DNA of 6,019 nucleotides from Pyramidobacter sp. Lineage in GTDB: Bacteria; Synergistota; Synergistia; Synergistales; Dethiosulfovibrionaceae. The stretch covers positions 1-6,019 of the forward strand of contig JAEEUD010000122.1 in assembly GCA_016286835.1 (NCBI GenBank), written 5' to 3'. The notes under the pieces were generated by a model that had not been told where the DNA came from, made no database searches, and saw only the letters and a list, made by a program, of their open reading frames with translations. Every line of letters starts with the position of its first letter. Positions within the stretch are counted from its first letter, which is position 1. The translations under genes and the position numbers were made by a program. Below are positions 1-5,289 of this stretch, in pieces.

Positions 1-53
1 GGCTGAACGCCGACGAATCGGAAGAAGAAAGCGCCTCAGGAAGCGAAGAATGA
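1..53 (+). CDS. 3' end of an upstream gene (partial, acidic C-terminal tail)
   Basis: The third plus frame is open from the window edge and encodes LNADESEEESASGSEE before a TGA at 51-53. A Ser/Glu/Asp-rich tail is typical of a disordered protein C-terminus, and a strong terminator follows about 70 bp downstream, as expected at the end of a transcription unit. Only 16 codons are visible, so the product cannot be named. The other two plus frames are less plausible: one stops at once (TGA at 4-6) and the other runs straight through the terminator with Arg/Lys-rich sequence. Confidence 0.45.
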   Translation, partial: LNADESEEESASGSEE

Positions 54-121
54 TCGCGTCACGCCGGAACCGCGCGATCCCATATAAAAACCAACGCGTA
101 GACGCCAAGAAAAATCGAAAC

Positions 122-163
122 GCAGCGAAGGCCGGGAAAATTACCGGTCTTCGCTGCTTTTTT
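122..163 (+). terminator. Strong rho-independent terminator
   Basis: A 14-bp stem pairs 122-135 (GCAGCGAAGGCCGG) with 144-157 (CCGGTCTTCGCTGC). It has a single G-T wobble and an 8-nt A/T-rich loop, and six T residues follow directly at 158-163. It ends the upstream plus-strand unit. Read on the minus strand the same hairpin is followed by a T-rich but interrupted stretch, so it may also stop transcripts of the flavoprotein gene, for which I see no closer terminator. Confidence 0.9.
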
Positions 164-259
164 GCGGGTGTTTCACGTGTGACAATCATGACTGCGCCGC
201 GTTCGGCTTCCCGCGCGCTGGCTGACGCCTAAATGCTTTCCGTGCCGCAGCGCGGACGG

Positions 260-805
260 TCAGATCTTTTCGGCGAGCGCCGCGGCCTGCGCGCATCCGT
301 CCGTCTTTTCGACCGCGCCGGCCGCCAGCACGCCGGGGACAAGGACCTCGCCGACCATCTTCCACTTTATCAGGGCGGCGGAACGCTCGATGGGGATGCG
401 CACGCCGTCCATGACGCTCACGTCCTCTTCCTCGCAGCAGGTGATGAGCGCACATTCCTTTCCGGCGATGTCCTTTCCGCCGACGACCAGAGCGAACAGC
501 TTGTCGATGACGCCTTTGATCTGGGCAGGAAGGGAGTACCAGTAGACCGGCATGGTAAACACGACCGCATCGGCCTCCAAAACGGCGGGAGCGATGACGT
601 TGAAGTCGTCGTCGAAGGAACAGGCCTTGCCGGTCGTGTAGCAGGTCTCGCACGCATGGCAGAAGCCGATGTTCATAAACGACGTGTCAAATCTGACCAC
701 GCTGTGTCCCTTCGCCTTTGCCGCCTGAATGAAAGCCTCCGTCATGGCGAAACTGTTTCCGTTTTTACGGGGACTTCCTGTGATCACGACGATTTTCTTG
801 CTCAT
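260..805 (-). CDS. Flavodoxin-fold NAD(P)H oxidoreductase, iron-sulfur flavoprotein-like
   Basis: The 181-residue product begins with a beta strand and the FMN phosphate-binding loop GSPRKNGNS (residues 10-18), the hallmark of the NADPH-dependent FMN reductase/flavodoxin_2 group. Residues 49-62 hold four cysteines spaced C-x2-C-x2-C-x6-C (C49, C52, C55, C62), followed by an acidic DDDF. This matches the compact cluster motif of Isf-type iron-sulfur flavoproteins. PVYWYSLPAQIKGVIDK (86-102) is the conserved segment that packs on the flavin and forms the dimer contact in this family. The product is probably a cytosolic FMN dimer carrying a [4Fe-4S] cluster that passes electrons to quinones, nitro compounds or other acceptors; the physiological partner is unknown. 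The start is chosen because AAGGAGAG (813-820) lies 7 nt upstream. It follows a truncated paralog by 19 nt and is divergent from an HxlR regulator, a common pairing for stress-inducible flavin reductases. Confidence 0.9.
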   Translation of the reverse strand: MSKKIVVITGSPRKNGNSFAMTEAFIQAAKAKGHSVVRFDTSFMNIGFCHACETCYTTGKACSFDDDFNVIAPAVLEADAVVFTMPVYWYSLPAQIKGVIDKLFALVVGGKDIAGKECALITCCEEEDVSVMDGVRIPIERSAALIKWKMVGEVLVPGVLAAGAVEKTDGCAQAAALAEKI

Positions 806-824
806 GCTGATTCTCTCCTTGCTC

Positions 825-938
825 TTATTGATTATCCGATCCGGCCGCCTCGGCCCCGCGTTTGAATTCCGCCGTCAAGGCAGCCGTGTTGCCGTTGACT
901 CTCGGACTGCCGTTGAGAATGATGATCTTCTTTCCCAT
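825..938 (-). pseudogene. N-terminal remnant of a second flavodoxin-fold oxidoreductase
   Basis: ATG at 938 opens a 37-codon frame. Its first 33 residues (MGKKIIILNGSPRVNGNTAA, then LTAEFKRGAEAAG) are a perfect family N-terminus: first beta strand, FMN phosphate loop GSPRVNGNT and first helix. The family sequence then stops, and four codons (SDNQ) lead into TAA at 825-827, just before the ribosome site of the intact reductase. Relatives are about 180-210 residues long, so about 80% of the gene is missing. The stub is similar in protein to the downstream gene but clearly different in DNA, so it is an old paralog rather than a fresh tandem copy. A deletion that joined codon 33 to the intergenic spacer explains it best. 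The stub still has its start codon and a purine-rich AAAGGGTGGGG site (946-956), so it may be translated and couple ribosomes to the next gene. A short leader peptide function is possible but unproven. Confidence 0.75.
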
Positions 939-966
939 ATGTGTACCCCACCCTTTGCGATGACGA

Positions 967-995
967 TTGACGTTCCATCGGCTTGATGCTATCGT
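967..995 (+). promoter_or_regulatory. Candidate sigma-70 promoter for the HxlR gene
   Basis: TTGACG (967-972) and TATCGT (990-995) are spaced 17 nt apart, and a TG dinucleotide at 987-988 gives an extended -10. The start of transcription would be near 1002, about 60 nt before the HxlR ATG. The -10 is only four of six to consensus, so the call is tentative. Confidence 0.4.
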
Positions 996-1001
996 TATAG
1001 C
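988..1001. promoter_or_regulatory. Inverted repeat GCTAT-N4-ATAGC, candidate HxlR operator
   Basis: GCTATCGTTATAGC is a perfect 5-bp inverted repeat around a 4-bp centre. It covers the -10 elements of both opposing promoters, so a dimer bound here would block transcription both ways. Winged-helix HxlR dimers bind such short dyads, and the gene 64 bp downstream encodes one. That this protein binds here is inference. Confidence 0.45.
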
Positions 1002-1022
1002 CAATGCGATTTCCAAAAGCAA
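994..1022 (-). promoter_or_regulatory. Candidate sigma-70 promoter for the flavoprotein genes
   Basis: On the minus strand TTGCTT (1022-1017) and TATAAC (999-994) are separated by 17 nt. Transcription would start near 987, giving a leader of about 50 nt before the stub ATG at 938. The -10 matches the consensus well and the -35 only moderately. The -10 overlaps the -10 of the opposing promoter. Confidence 0.5.
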
Positions 1023-1044
1023 GTACGCACATTCAGGAAATATA

Positions 1045-1060
1045 CTATCTCGGAGGATAG
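1045..1060. promoter_or_regulatory. Inverted repeat CTATC-N6-GATAG over the HxlR ribosome site
   Basis: CTATCTCGGAGGATAG is a perfect 5-bp inverted repeat whose centre contains the Shine-Dalgarno GGAGG (1052-1056), 8 nt before the ATG. It shares the CTAT/ATAG half-site with the dyad at 988-1001, which favours a second operator for autoregulation. As RNA it could form a small hairpin that hides the ribosome site. The half-site TACTAT resembles the B. subtilis YodB operator half-site as I recall it. Confidence 0.4.
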
Positions 1061-1064
1061 CGAC

Positions 1065-1397
1065 ATGGACTCAAAATGCATTTCCAACTGCAGGCTGGAA
1101 GAGACCGGATTCAACTACACGATGTCCCTGATCCAGGGCAAGTACAAGATGTTCATTCTCTATACTCTCATGGAATTCGGCGTGGTCCGTTTCAATGAGA
1201 TGCAGAAGTATATCGGCACGATCACCTTCAAAACGCTCAGCTCGACGCTGAAGCAGCTGGAGGCGGACGGCCTTGTCATCCGAACGGAGTATCCGCAGAT
1301 CCCGCCGAAAGTCGAATACAGGCTTTCCGAGCGGGGAAAATCCCTCATGCCGATCCTCGACCAGATGTGCGAGTGGGGAGACAAAAACCGGGTATGA
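1065..1397 (+). CDS. HxlR-family winged-helix transcriptional regulator, possible thiol redox sensor
   Basis: The 110-residue product aligns over its whole length with the HxlR (DUF24) family. It has the opening GKYKMFILYTLMEFGVVRFNE (split at residues 25-45), the recognition helix region ITFKTLSSTLKQLEADGLV (53-71), and the wing with PPKVEYRLSERGKSLMPIL (80-98) ending in EWG. Cysteines lie at 5, 9 and 102. In YodB and HypR of Bacillus an N-terminal cysteine just ahead of the first helix senses quinones or disulfide stress, and C9 sits at about that place. The ATG is supported by GGAGG at 1052-1056. It is divergent from a flavin reductase, the classic arrangement in which the regulator controls itself and the reductase. 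The true inducer is unknown; DNA binding is near certain from the fold, redox sensing is inference. Confidence 0.92.
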   Translation: MDSKCISNCRLEETGFNYTMSLIQGKYKMFILYTLMEFGVVRFNEMQKYIGTITFKTLSSTLKQLEADGLVIRTEYPQIPPKVEYRLSERGKSLMPILDQMCEWGDKNRV

Positions 1398-1403
1398 TCA
1401 CTG

Positions 1404-1443
1404 AAAACAGCGCCTCTGAGCCGCGACGGCCCGGAGGCGTTTT
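1404..1443. terminator. Bidirectional terminator between converging genes
   Basis: A 6-bp stem CGCCTC (1411-1416)/GAGGCG (1434-1439) is topped by a 3x3 internal loop and a GCCG/CGGC stem (1420-1423/1427-1430) with a CGA loop. TTTT follows at 1440-1443, and AAAA precedes at 1404-1407 as a short U tract for the opposite strand. It lies 7 bp after the HxlR stop and about 80 bp beyond the RpiR stop, so it can serve both converging units. The U tracts are short. Confidence 0.65.
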
Positions 1444-1521
1444 GCTCTCGCGGCACACGGCGTTTTTCATGGCTTTTCTTCCTCCACAACGTTTTATTAA
1501 AGCACGAAGTGCCGGCTGCTT

Positions 1522-2331
1522 TTAAGCGCGCCGTTCAACGAGTAAGCCAAGAAGCATGTCGAAGAAGTACATGACGGCGTACTTGCCGTACAGCTCAAGG
1601 TAGTTGTACTCCTGCGTACGCGCATGGATGGGGAATCGCGCGTCGTAATGGTCGAGGCAGCTTTCGCTGCCGGCCTCGCGCAGCGTGCGCGGGCAGTAGA
1701 CGGCGGCTTTGAAACCGGCCAGTTCGCACAACGGCGCATCGATGGCCGGAAAGAGCACGCCGGCAAGCGACAGAGTGACGCAGCAGAGGCGCGTAGCGCG
1801 CTCGATCACGGGAGCGGCGGAGACGACGCTGTCGAAGATGAAGAGCTGGCGGCCAAGCGAAGCGTACTGGCTCTGGAATTCCTGCAGTATGAAGGTGTAC
1901 GGCCGCAGCGCAAAGATCAGCGCGGCGTCCGCGGCGAGCATTTCATCGGCAAGGCGGCCGAACGCGGCCCAATCTGTTTTCTGCCCGATCTCCCAGAGCG
2001 CGTCGCGCGATTCGTCGTAGAGGCGGCGCGGCTGGTAGAGGCCATTTTTCCAGTTTTCGACGGCGATCTCGTACTGGTTTTCCGGGTTGTCGCATTTTGC
2101 GCGGCGCAGGTCGGAAAAGTTGTCGTAGCCAAGGCTCTGGCAAAAGCGCCGCACGGTGGAGGGCGAGATGTGGCAGATCTCGGCAAGGTCCCGGGTGCGC
2201 AGGCGATCGATCTCGTCGTAGTGCAACAGCAGGAACTGCGCCAGGTCCCAGTCGGGGCGCCCGAGGGCGCGTCCGTGCGTGGCGTCGAGGATCTTCTGCT
2301 TGACCGAAAGAGTCTTGATGCCGCCGTTCAT
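1522..2331 (-). CDS. RpiR/MurR-family transcriptional regulator
   Basis: The 269-residue product starts with the N-terminal RpiR helix-turn-helix domain at about residues 10-78. The segment DLAEICHISPSTVRRFCQSL (48-67) then GYDNFSDLRRA has the family pattern LA-x-x-x-x-hS-x-ST-V-x-RFC-x-x-LG-x-x-x-F. The C-terminal part (about 120-265) sits where the family has its SIS sugar-phosphate-binding domain, but the usual GxGxS and SxSGxT loops are not evident: ALRPYTFILQ and TLSLAGVLFP take their places. The ligand may therefore not be a phosphosugar. A longer frame opens at 2388, but ATG at 2331 is preferred: it has a GGAGG 7 nt upstream and its ATG overlaps the stop of the preceding regulator as ATGA. 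Coupled translation with that HxlR-type gene suggests both act on the same target, most likely the divergent amidase operon. Confidence 0.85.
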   Translation of the reverse strand: MNGGIKTLSVKQKILDATHGRALGRPDWDLAQFLLLHYDEIDRLRTRDLAEICHISPSTVRRFCQSLGYDNFSDLRRAKCDNPENQYEIAVENWKNGLYQPRRLYDESRDALWEIGQKTDWAAFGRLADEMLAADAALIFALRPYTFILQEFQSQYASLGRQLFIFDSVVSAAPVIERATRLCCVTLSLAGVLFPAIDAPLCELAGFKAAVYCPRTLREAGSESCLDHYDARFPIHARTQEYNYLELYGKYAVMYFFDMLLGLLVERRA

Positions 2332-2690
2332 CGCTCTTCCTCCCCCGCGCGAGGTTTGTCCGCGTCCGTGTCGCCAGCAAAACCCCATTCGATCAGCGCG
2401 GAGACCGCGGGGACGGCACTGCGGCCGAGGCTCGTGAGACGATAGGCGACGGCGTTCCCTTCGGGCGCGGCTTCGCGCACGACGAAGCCCTCCTGTTCAA
2501 GCGCGCGCAGATAGGCCGTAAACGTGGGGCGCGAAACGGCGACGCAGCAGCGGCGCAGATCGCCGAAGCGCATCTCACCGGGCGCGAGGAGATAGACGAT
2601 ATAAAACTTCCAACGGTTGGAAAGCAGGTCCCAGGTGCGGTTGAACATGATTCGCCGGGAAAATTCCGGCATCGGTGCGGGGGCACTCAT
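2328..2690 (-). CDS. Second HxlR-family winged-helix regulator
   Basis: The 120-residue product shows the HxlR pattern: RTWDLLSNRWKFYIVYLLAP (18-37) then GEMRFGDLRR, a recognition helix around SRPTFTAYLRALEQEGFVVRE (split at 53-73), and the wing AYRLTSLGRSAVPAVSALIEWG (82-103). It lacks the cysteine just before the first helix; its only cysteines, C48 and C49, lie between helices. An N-terminally longer frame from a GTG at 2801 has no ribosome site and no family similarity, so ATG at 2690 with AAAGGAA about 11 nt upstream is chosen. A charged 15-residue tail follows the domain. Its stop overlaps the RpiR start (ATGA). It probably autoregulates and controls the divergent amidase promoter; the ligand is unknown. 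It is not a close copy of the other HxlR gene in this window. Confidence 0.85.
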   Translation of the reverse strand: MSAPAPMPEFSRRIMFNRTWDLLSNRWKFYIVYLLAPGEMRFGDLRRCCVAVSRPTFTAYLRALEQEGFVVREAAPEGNAVAYRLTSLGRSAVPAVSALIEWGFAGDTDADKPRAGEEER

Positions 2691-2828
2691 GCGGCGGCAC
2701 TTCCTTTCATCGTCACGGTGTATGTAAAATGAAGCTCCATTCAAAATCAGGTTCGCGGTGCGGCGCGTTTTGGACGATACGCTTTGCTCAGTCATGCGCA
2801 CGGGGCACGGCGATAATGCGTTCTAAAG

Positions 2829-2842
2829 CTGTCCGCGGACAG
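2829..2842. promoter_or_regulatory. 14-bp perfect palindrome, candidate operator
   Basis: CTGTCCGCGGACAG is a perfect palindrome without spacer, between the regulator genes and their promoter, roughly 50-60 bp downstream of the predicted minus-strand start. A bound dimer could act as a roadblock on the HxlR-RpiR transcript. In RNA it could form a 5-bp hairpin followed by a T-rich stretch on the plus strand, but no plus-strand gene ends here. Which protein binds, if any, is unknown. Confidence 0.45.
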
Positions 2843-2895
2843 TTCGTTTTTTGCTGCCTGGGCACGGGGGAGAGACCTGAACCGCCCCGGTTCCT

Positions 2896-2926
2896 ATTAT
2901 AAGGCAAAAAATACTTCTCAGGTCAA
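2896..2926 (-). promoter_or_regulatory. Candidate promoter for the HxlR-RpiR operon
   Basis: On the minus strand TTGACC (2926-2921) and a perfect TATAAT (2901-2896) are 19 nt apart. The hexamers are strong, the spacer longer than the ideal 17, which would suit a repressed or activator-tuned promoter. The transcript would start near 2889 and carry a leader of about 200 nt to the ATG at 2690. Confidence 0.5.
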
Positions 2927-2940
2927 AAAGCTTACCTATG

Positions 2941-2970
2941 TTGAATTTCGATTTGCCAGTTTGCTAGAAT
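2941..2970 (+). promoter_or_regulatory. Candidate promoter for the amidase operon
   Basis: TTGAAT (2941-2946) and TAGAAT (2965-2970) are spaced 18 nt apart, giving a start near 2977 and a leader of about 80 nt. Its -35 is only 14 bp from the -35 of the opposing regulator promoter, so one bound protein could affect both. The spacer contains a tandem imperfect repeat, ATTTGCCA (2951-2958) and GTTTGCTA (2959-2966). Confidence 0.55.
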
Positions 2971-3055
2971 CAAAGTATCGCATCACGGCCCCTTCTTCAC
3001 GCAAGCGAAGGCGCGGCCTGCATATCTTTTCATCTGTTGAGAGGAGCGATTTTCA

Positions 3056-4504
3056 GTGAGCAATCCCGTTGTTGAAATGAGCGCGATCGAACTGTCAAAG
3101 GCGATCCATGCCAAAAAGGTGTCGTGCCGTGAGGTCATGTCTTCGTACCTTGACCACATCGACAAGACGAACCCGCGCGTGAACGCGATCATCAGCCGTG
3201 TTGACAGTGCTGAACTGCTGAAGCAGGCCGAGGCGAAAGACGCCGAGCTGGCCGCGGGCAACGATAACGGCTGGATGCACGGGTTCCCCCAGGCAGTCAA
3301 GGATCTTGTCCCCACGAAGGGCATCCGCACTACCAAGGGCTCGCTGGCATTGAAAGACTGGGTGCCTGCCGCAGACGGCGCGATCGTGAGCTATATGAAA
3401 CGTGACGGCGCGATCATCATCGGCAAGACGAACACGCCCGAGCTGGGCTACGGCAGCCAGACCTACAACGAGGTCTTCGGACCGACGGGCAATCCTTACA
3501 ACGAAGCCGTGACCTGCGGCGGTTCCTCCGGCGGCGCGGCCACAAGCGTAGCGCTGAGGATGCAGTCTGTGGCCGACGGCGGCGACTTCATGGGGTCTCT
3601 GCGCAATCCGGCCGGCTGGTGCAACGTGTGCAGTCTACGCCCCTCGCTCGGAGCGATCCCCTCCGGCGGCACGGAGCTGTTTACCAACTCGATGAGCATG
3701 AACGGTCCTATGGGCCGCAGCGTGGCCGACATCGCCCTGCTGTTCAACACGATGGCCGCTTACAACCCCAGGTTCCCGCTGACACGCGAGCCTGATCCGC
3801 GTTTCCGCGAGCTGACGCCCGAAAACGCCGTCGAAAAGCTGACGGCTTCGCAGAAGGGCGTGCGCGTGGCCTGGCTGGGCGACTGGAGCGGCTATTTCCC
3901 CGTCGATCCCGAGATCATGACGCTGTGCCGCGCGGCCGTCGAGAAGATGACGGAGTTCGGCGCGGTGGTCGAGGACATCCCCTCGTTCTGGAACATGGAC
4001 GAGTTCTGGGACAAGATCTGGATCCCGATCCGTCATTACTGCGCCAACTCGCTGAAGGGTTTCTATGACAAGTGCAAGCAGAGCCTGCTCAAGCCCGAGA
4101 GCCGCTGGGAGTACGAGGACGGCCAGCAGATGACGGCGGGCGAGGTGTACCGTGCCTACGAAAAGCGTACCGAGTTCCTGCACGCGATGCTGAAAGTCTA
4201 TGAGAAGTACGACTACATCATCACGCCGACGGCCGTGTGCTTCCCCTTCGACAAGAATATCCACTGGCCCGAGGTCGTCAACGGCAAGGCCATGAAGACC
4301 TATCACAACTGGATGCAGATCGTCACGCCGTGGACGATGGGCGGCAACGCCGTATGCACGATGGGCGCGGGCTTCGGCAAGGCCGGCCTGCCGATCGGTC
4401 TGCAGATCGTTGCCGCGCCGCATAAGGAGTGGGAACTGCTCCAGTTCGCCCAGGCCTACGAGGGCGTTACCAACTTTGTCGCCAAGTTCCCGCCGAAATA
4501 CTAA
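3056..4504 (+). CDS. Amidase-signature family hydrolase
   Basis: The 482-residue product has the Ser-cisSer-Lys triad of the amidase signature family: Lys82 in GFPQAVKDL, cis-Ser157 in CGGSSGGAA (154-162), and nucleophile Ser181 in DFMGSLRNP (177-185). The 24-residue spacing between the serines equals that in fatty acid amide hydrolase. The oxyanion-hole stretch reads DFMGS rather than the common D-[IT]-GGS, a variant found in a subset of amidases. The length is normal for single-domain amidases and there is no signal peptide, so it should act in the cytosol. It is not GatA-like in context, as gatB and gatC are absent. The start is GTG at 3056 with GAGGAG (3041-3046) 9 nt upstream. The C-terminal ITPTAVCFPF and LPIGLQIVAAP segments (389-398, 445-455) are also family features. 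The substrate is unknown; the following membrane genes suggest an imported or exported amide. Confidence 0.93.
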   Translation: MSNPVVEMSAIELSKAIHAKKVSCREVMSSYLDHIDKTNPRVNAIISRVDSAELLKQAEAKDAELAAGNDNGWMHGFPQAVKDLVPTKGIRTTKGSLALKDWVPAADGAIVSYMKRDGAIIIGKTNTPELGYGSQTYNEVFGPTGNPYNEAVTCGGSSGGAATSVALRMQSVADGGDFMGSLRNPAGWCNVCSLRPSLGAIPSGGTELFTNSMSMNGPMGRSVADIALLFNTMAAYNPRFPLTREPDPRFRELTPENAVEKLTASQKGVRVAWLGDWSGYFPVDPEIMTLCRAAVEKMTEFGAVVEDIPSFWNMDEFWDKIWIPIRHYCANSLKGFYDKCKQSLLKPESRWEYEDGQQMTAGEVYRAYEKRTEFLHAMLKVYEKYDYIITPTAVCFPFDKNIHWPEVVNGKAMKTYHNWMQIVTPWTMGGNAVCTMGAGFGKAGLPIGLQIVAAPHKEWELLQFAQAYEGVTNFVAKFPPKY

Positions 4505-4545
4505 GGACACTCATCAGTCATTGATAAAATAAGGAGGAATAATCA

Positions 4546-5274
4546 ATGGATCTTCAGGCTATCGCCAACGCCCCGGTTTTTTGGGGCTGCGCCGCGATCA
4601 GCGTTTCTATCGTCGTGCTGCTTGCCGTTCGTTACGTCATCCTTGCGCTCAGGTTCGCCCCCTCCGTCGGCCTTGACAGGGCTACGTGCGGTCAGGCGTT
4701 CCGCAGCGGTCTTCTTGCCGCCTTCGGTCCTTCCGTGGCGCAGGTCGTCGCCGTTCTGGCAATGATAGCGGCGATTGGCGGCCCCATCTCGTGGATCCGT
4801 CTGTCGATGATCGGTTCGGCTGCCACGGAACTTGTCGCTGCCCGCACCGGCGCGGCGGCTTGCGGCGTCGAACTCGGCGGCGCGGGTTTCGGCCTCAATC
4901 AGATGGCCGTGTCCTGGTTTACGATGTGCGTCAACGGCTGCGGCTGGCTGCTGATGGTGTTCCTTTTCACGCACAAGCTCGACGAAGTCGGCGACAAGAT
5001 CGGCGGCACGGACGCCAAATGGCGCTCGATCATCACTGCGACCTGCTCGATCGGTCTTTACTGCCATATGGTCGCGCCCTACATCATCAAGCCTCAGGTG
5101 ATCGACAAGGTCACCAAGGCTGTGAAGACGAATCCGCAGCTGGTCGCCTGCGTCGCCGGCGCACTGTCGATGGCTGTTTTCATCCAGTTGGGCAAAAAAT
5201 ACGTTTGGATCAAGAACTACGCTCTGGGCTTCGCGATCATCTCCGGCCTTGTTGCCGGCTATCAGTTCATGTAA
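4546..5274 (+). CDS. DUF5058-family polytopic membrane protein
   Basis: The 242-residue product is very hydrophobic, with about six membrane segments near 11-36, 55-78, 118-141, 160-182, 199-215 and 222-241. The conserved core RSGLLAAFGPSVAQ (54-67) followed by IGGPISWIRLSMIGSAATEL (77-96) is what I recognise as DUF5058, a family of unknown function. Polar and small residues inside the segments (GPS, GGP, IGSAATE) look like a substrate path, and a charged loop (142-160) sits mid-protein. AAGGAGG at 4531-4537 lies 8 nt before the ATG, 41 nt after the amidase stop, and no terminator intervenes, so it is co-transcribed with the amidase. A transport role for the amidase substrate or product is inference. 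The family name rests on memory of its motif, not a search. Confidence 0.8.
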   Translation: MDLQAIANAPVFWGCAAISVSIVVLLAVRYVILALRFAPSVGLDRATCGQAFRSGLLAAFGPSVAQVVAVLAMIAAIGGPISWIRLSMIGSAATELVAARTGAAACGVELGGAGFGLNQMAVSWFTMCVNGCGWLLMVFLFTHKLDEVGDKIGGTDAKWRSIITATCSIGLYCHMVAPYIIKPQVIDKVTKAVKTNPQLVACVAGALSMAVFIQLGKKYVWIKNYALGFAIISGLVAGYQFM

Positions 5275-5289
5275 GGAGGCTGATTCGCT

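Larger units (their letters stand above)
2691..3055. other. 365-bp divergent control region, no gene
   Basis: No convincing coding frame lies here; the open frames lack ribosome sites and family similarity. The region holds a leader of about 200 nt for the HxlR-RpiR transcript, a 14-bp palindrome (2829-2842), an A/T-rich core with back-to-back promoters (2896-2926 minus, 2941-2970 plus) and a leader of about 80 nt for the amidase. In that leader GGCC-CCTTC (2987-2995) can pair with GAAGG (3007-3011) and GGCC (3015-3018) as a bulged hairpin. The bulge and the missing U tract argue against a terminator. Confidence 0.7.

Noticed and set aside
170..182. TCAC-GT-GTGA dyad as a CRP/FNR-type site
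   Set aside because: The spacing is wrong for TGTGA-N6-TCACA and it lies between a terminator and the end of a minus-strand gene, away from any promoter.
50..232. 60-codon plus-strand open frame
   Set aside because: It runs through the strong terminator stem and T run, has an Arg/Lys-rich random composition and no ribosome site.
233..865. 210-codon plus-strand open frame opposite the flavoprotein gene
   Set aside because: It is antisense to a gene with clear family motifs and has no motif of its own; long antisense frames are common in GC-rich DNA.
1499..1523. AAAGCA/TGCTTT hairpin at the RpiR stop codon as its own terminator
   Set aside because: The stem is weak and competes with an alternative 4-bp GCAC/GTGC fold, and the T run is interrupted; the hairpin at 1411-1439 is a better terminator.
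1624..2445. 273-codon plus-strand open frame opposite the RpiR gene
   Set aside because: It is a mirror of the coding strand with low-complexity Arg/Ala/Val sequence, no ribosome site and no recognisable domain.
2691..2801. N-terminal extension of the second HxlR gene from a GTG at 2801
   Set aside because: There is no ribosome site before it and the added 37 residues do not resemble the family; ATG at 2690 has an AAAGGAA site.
2675..2902. 75-codon plus-strand open frame in the divergent spacer
   Set aside because: It starts inside the HxlR coding region, lacks a ribosome site and crosses the palindrome and promoter region.
3635..4510. 291-codon minus-strand open frame inside the amidase
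   Set aside because: It is antisense to a conserved enzyme and rich in His/Arg/Leu with no family features.
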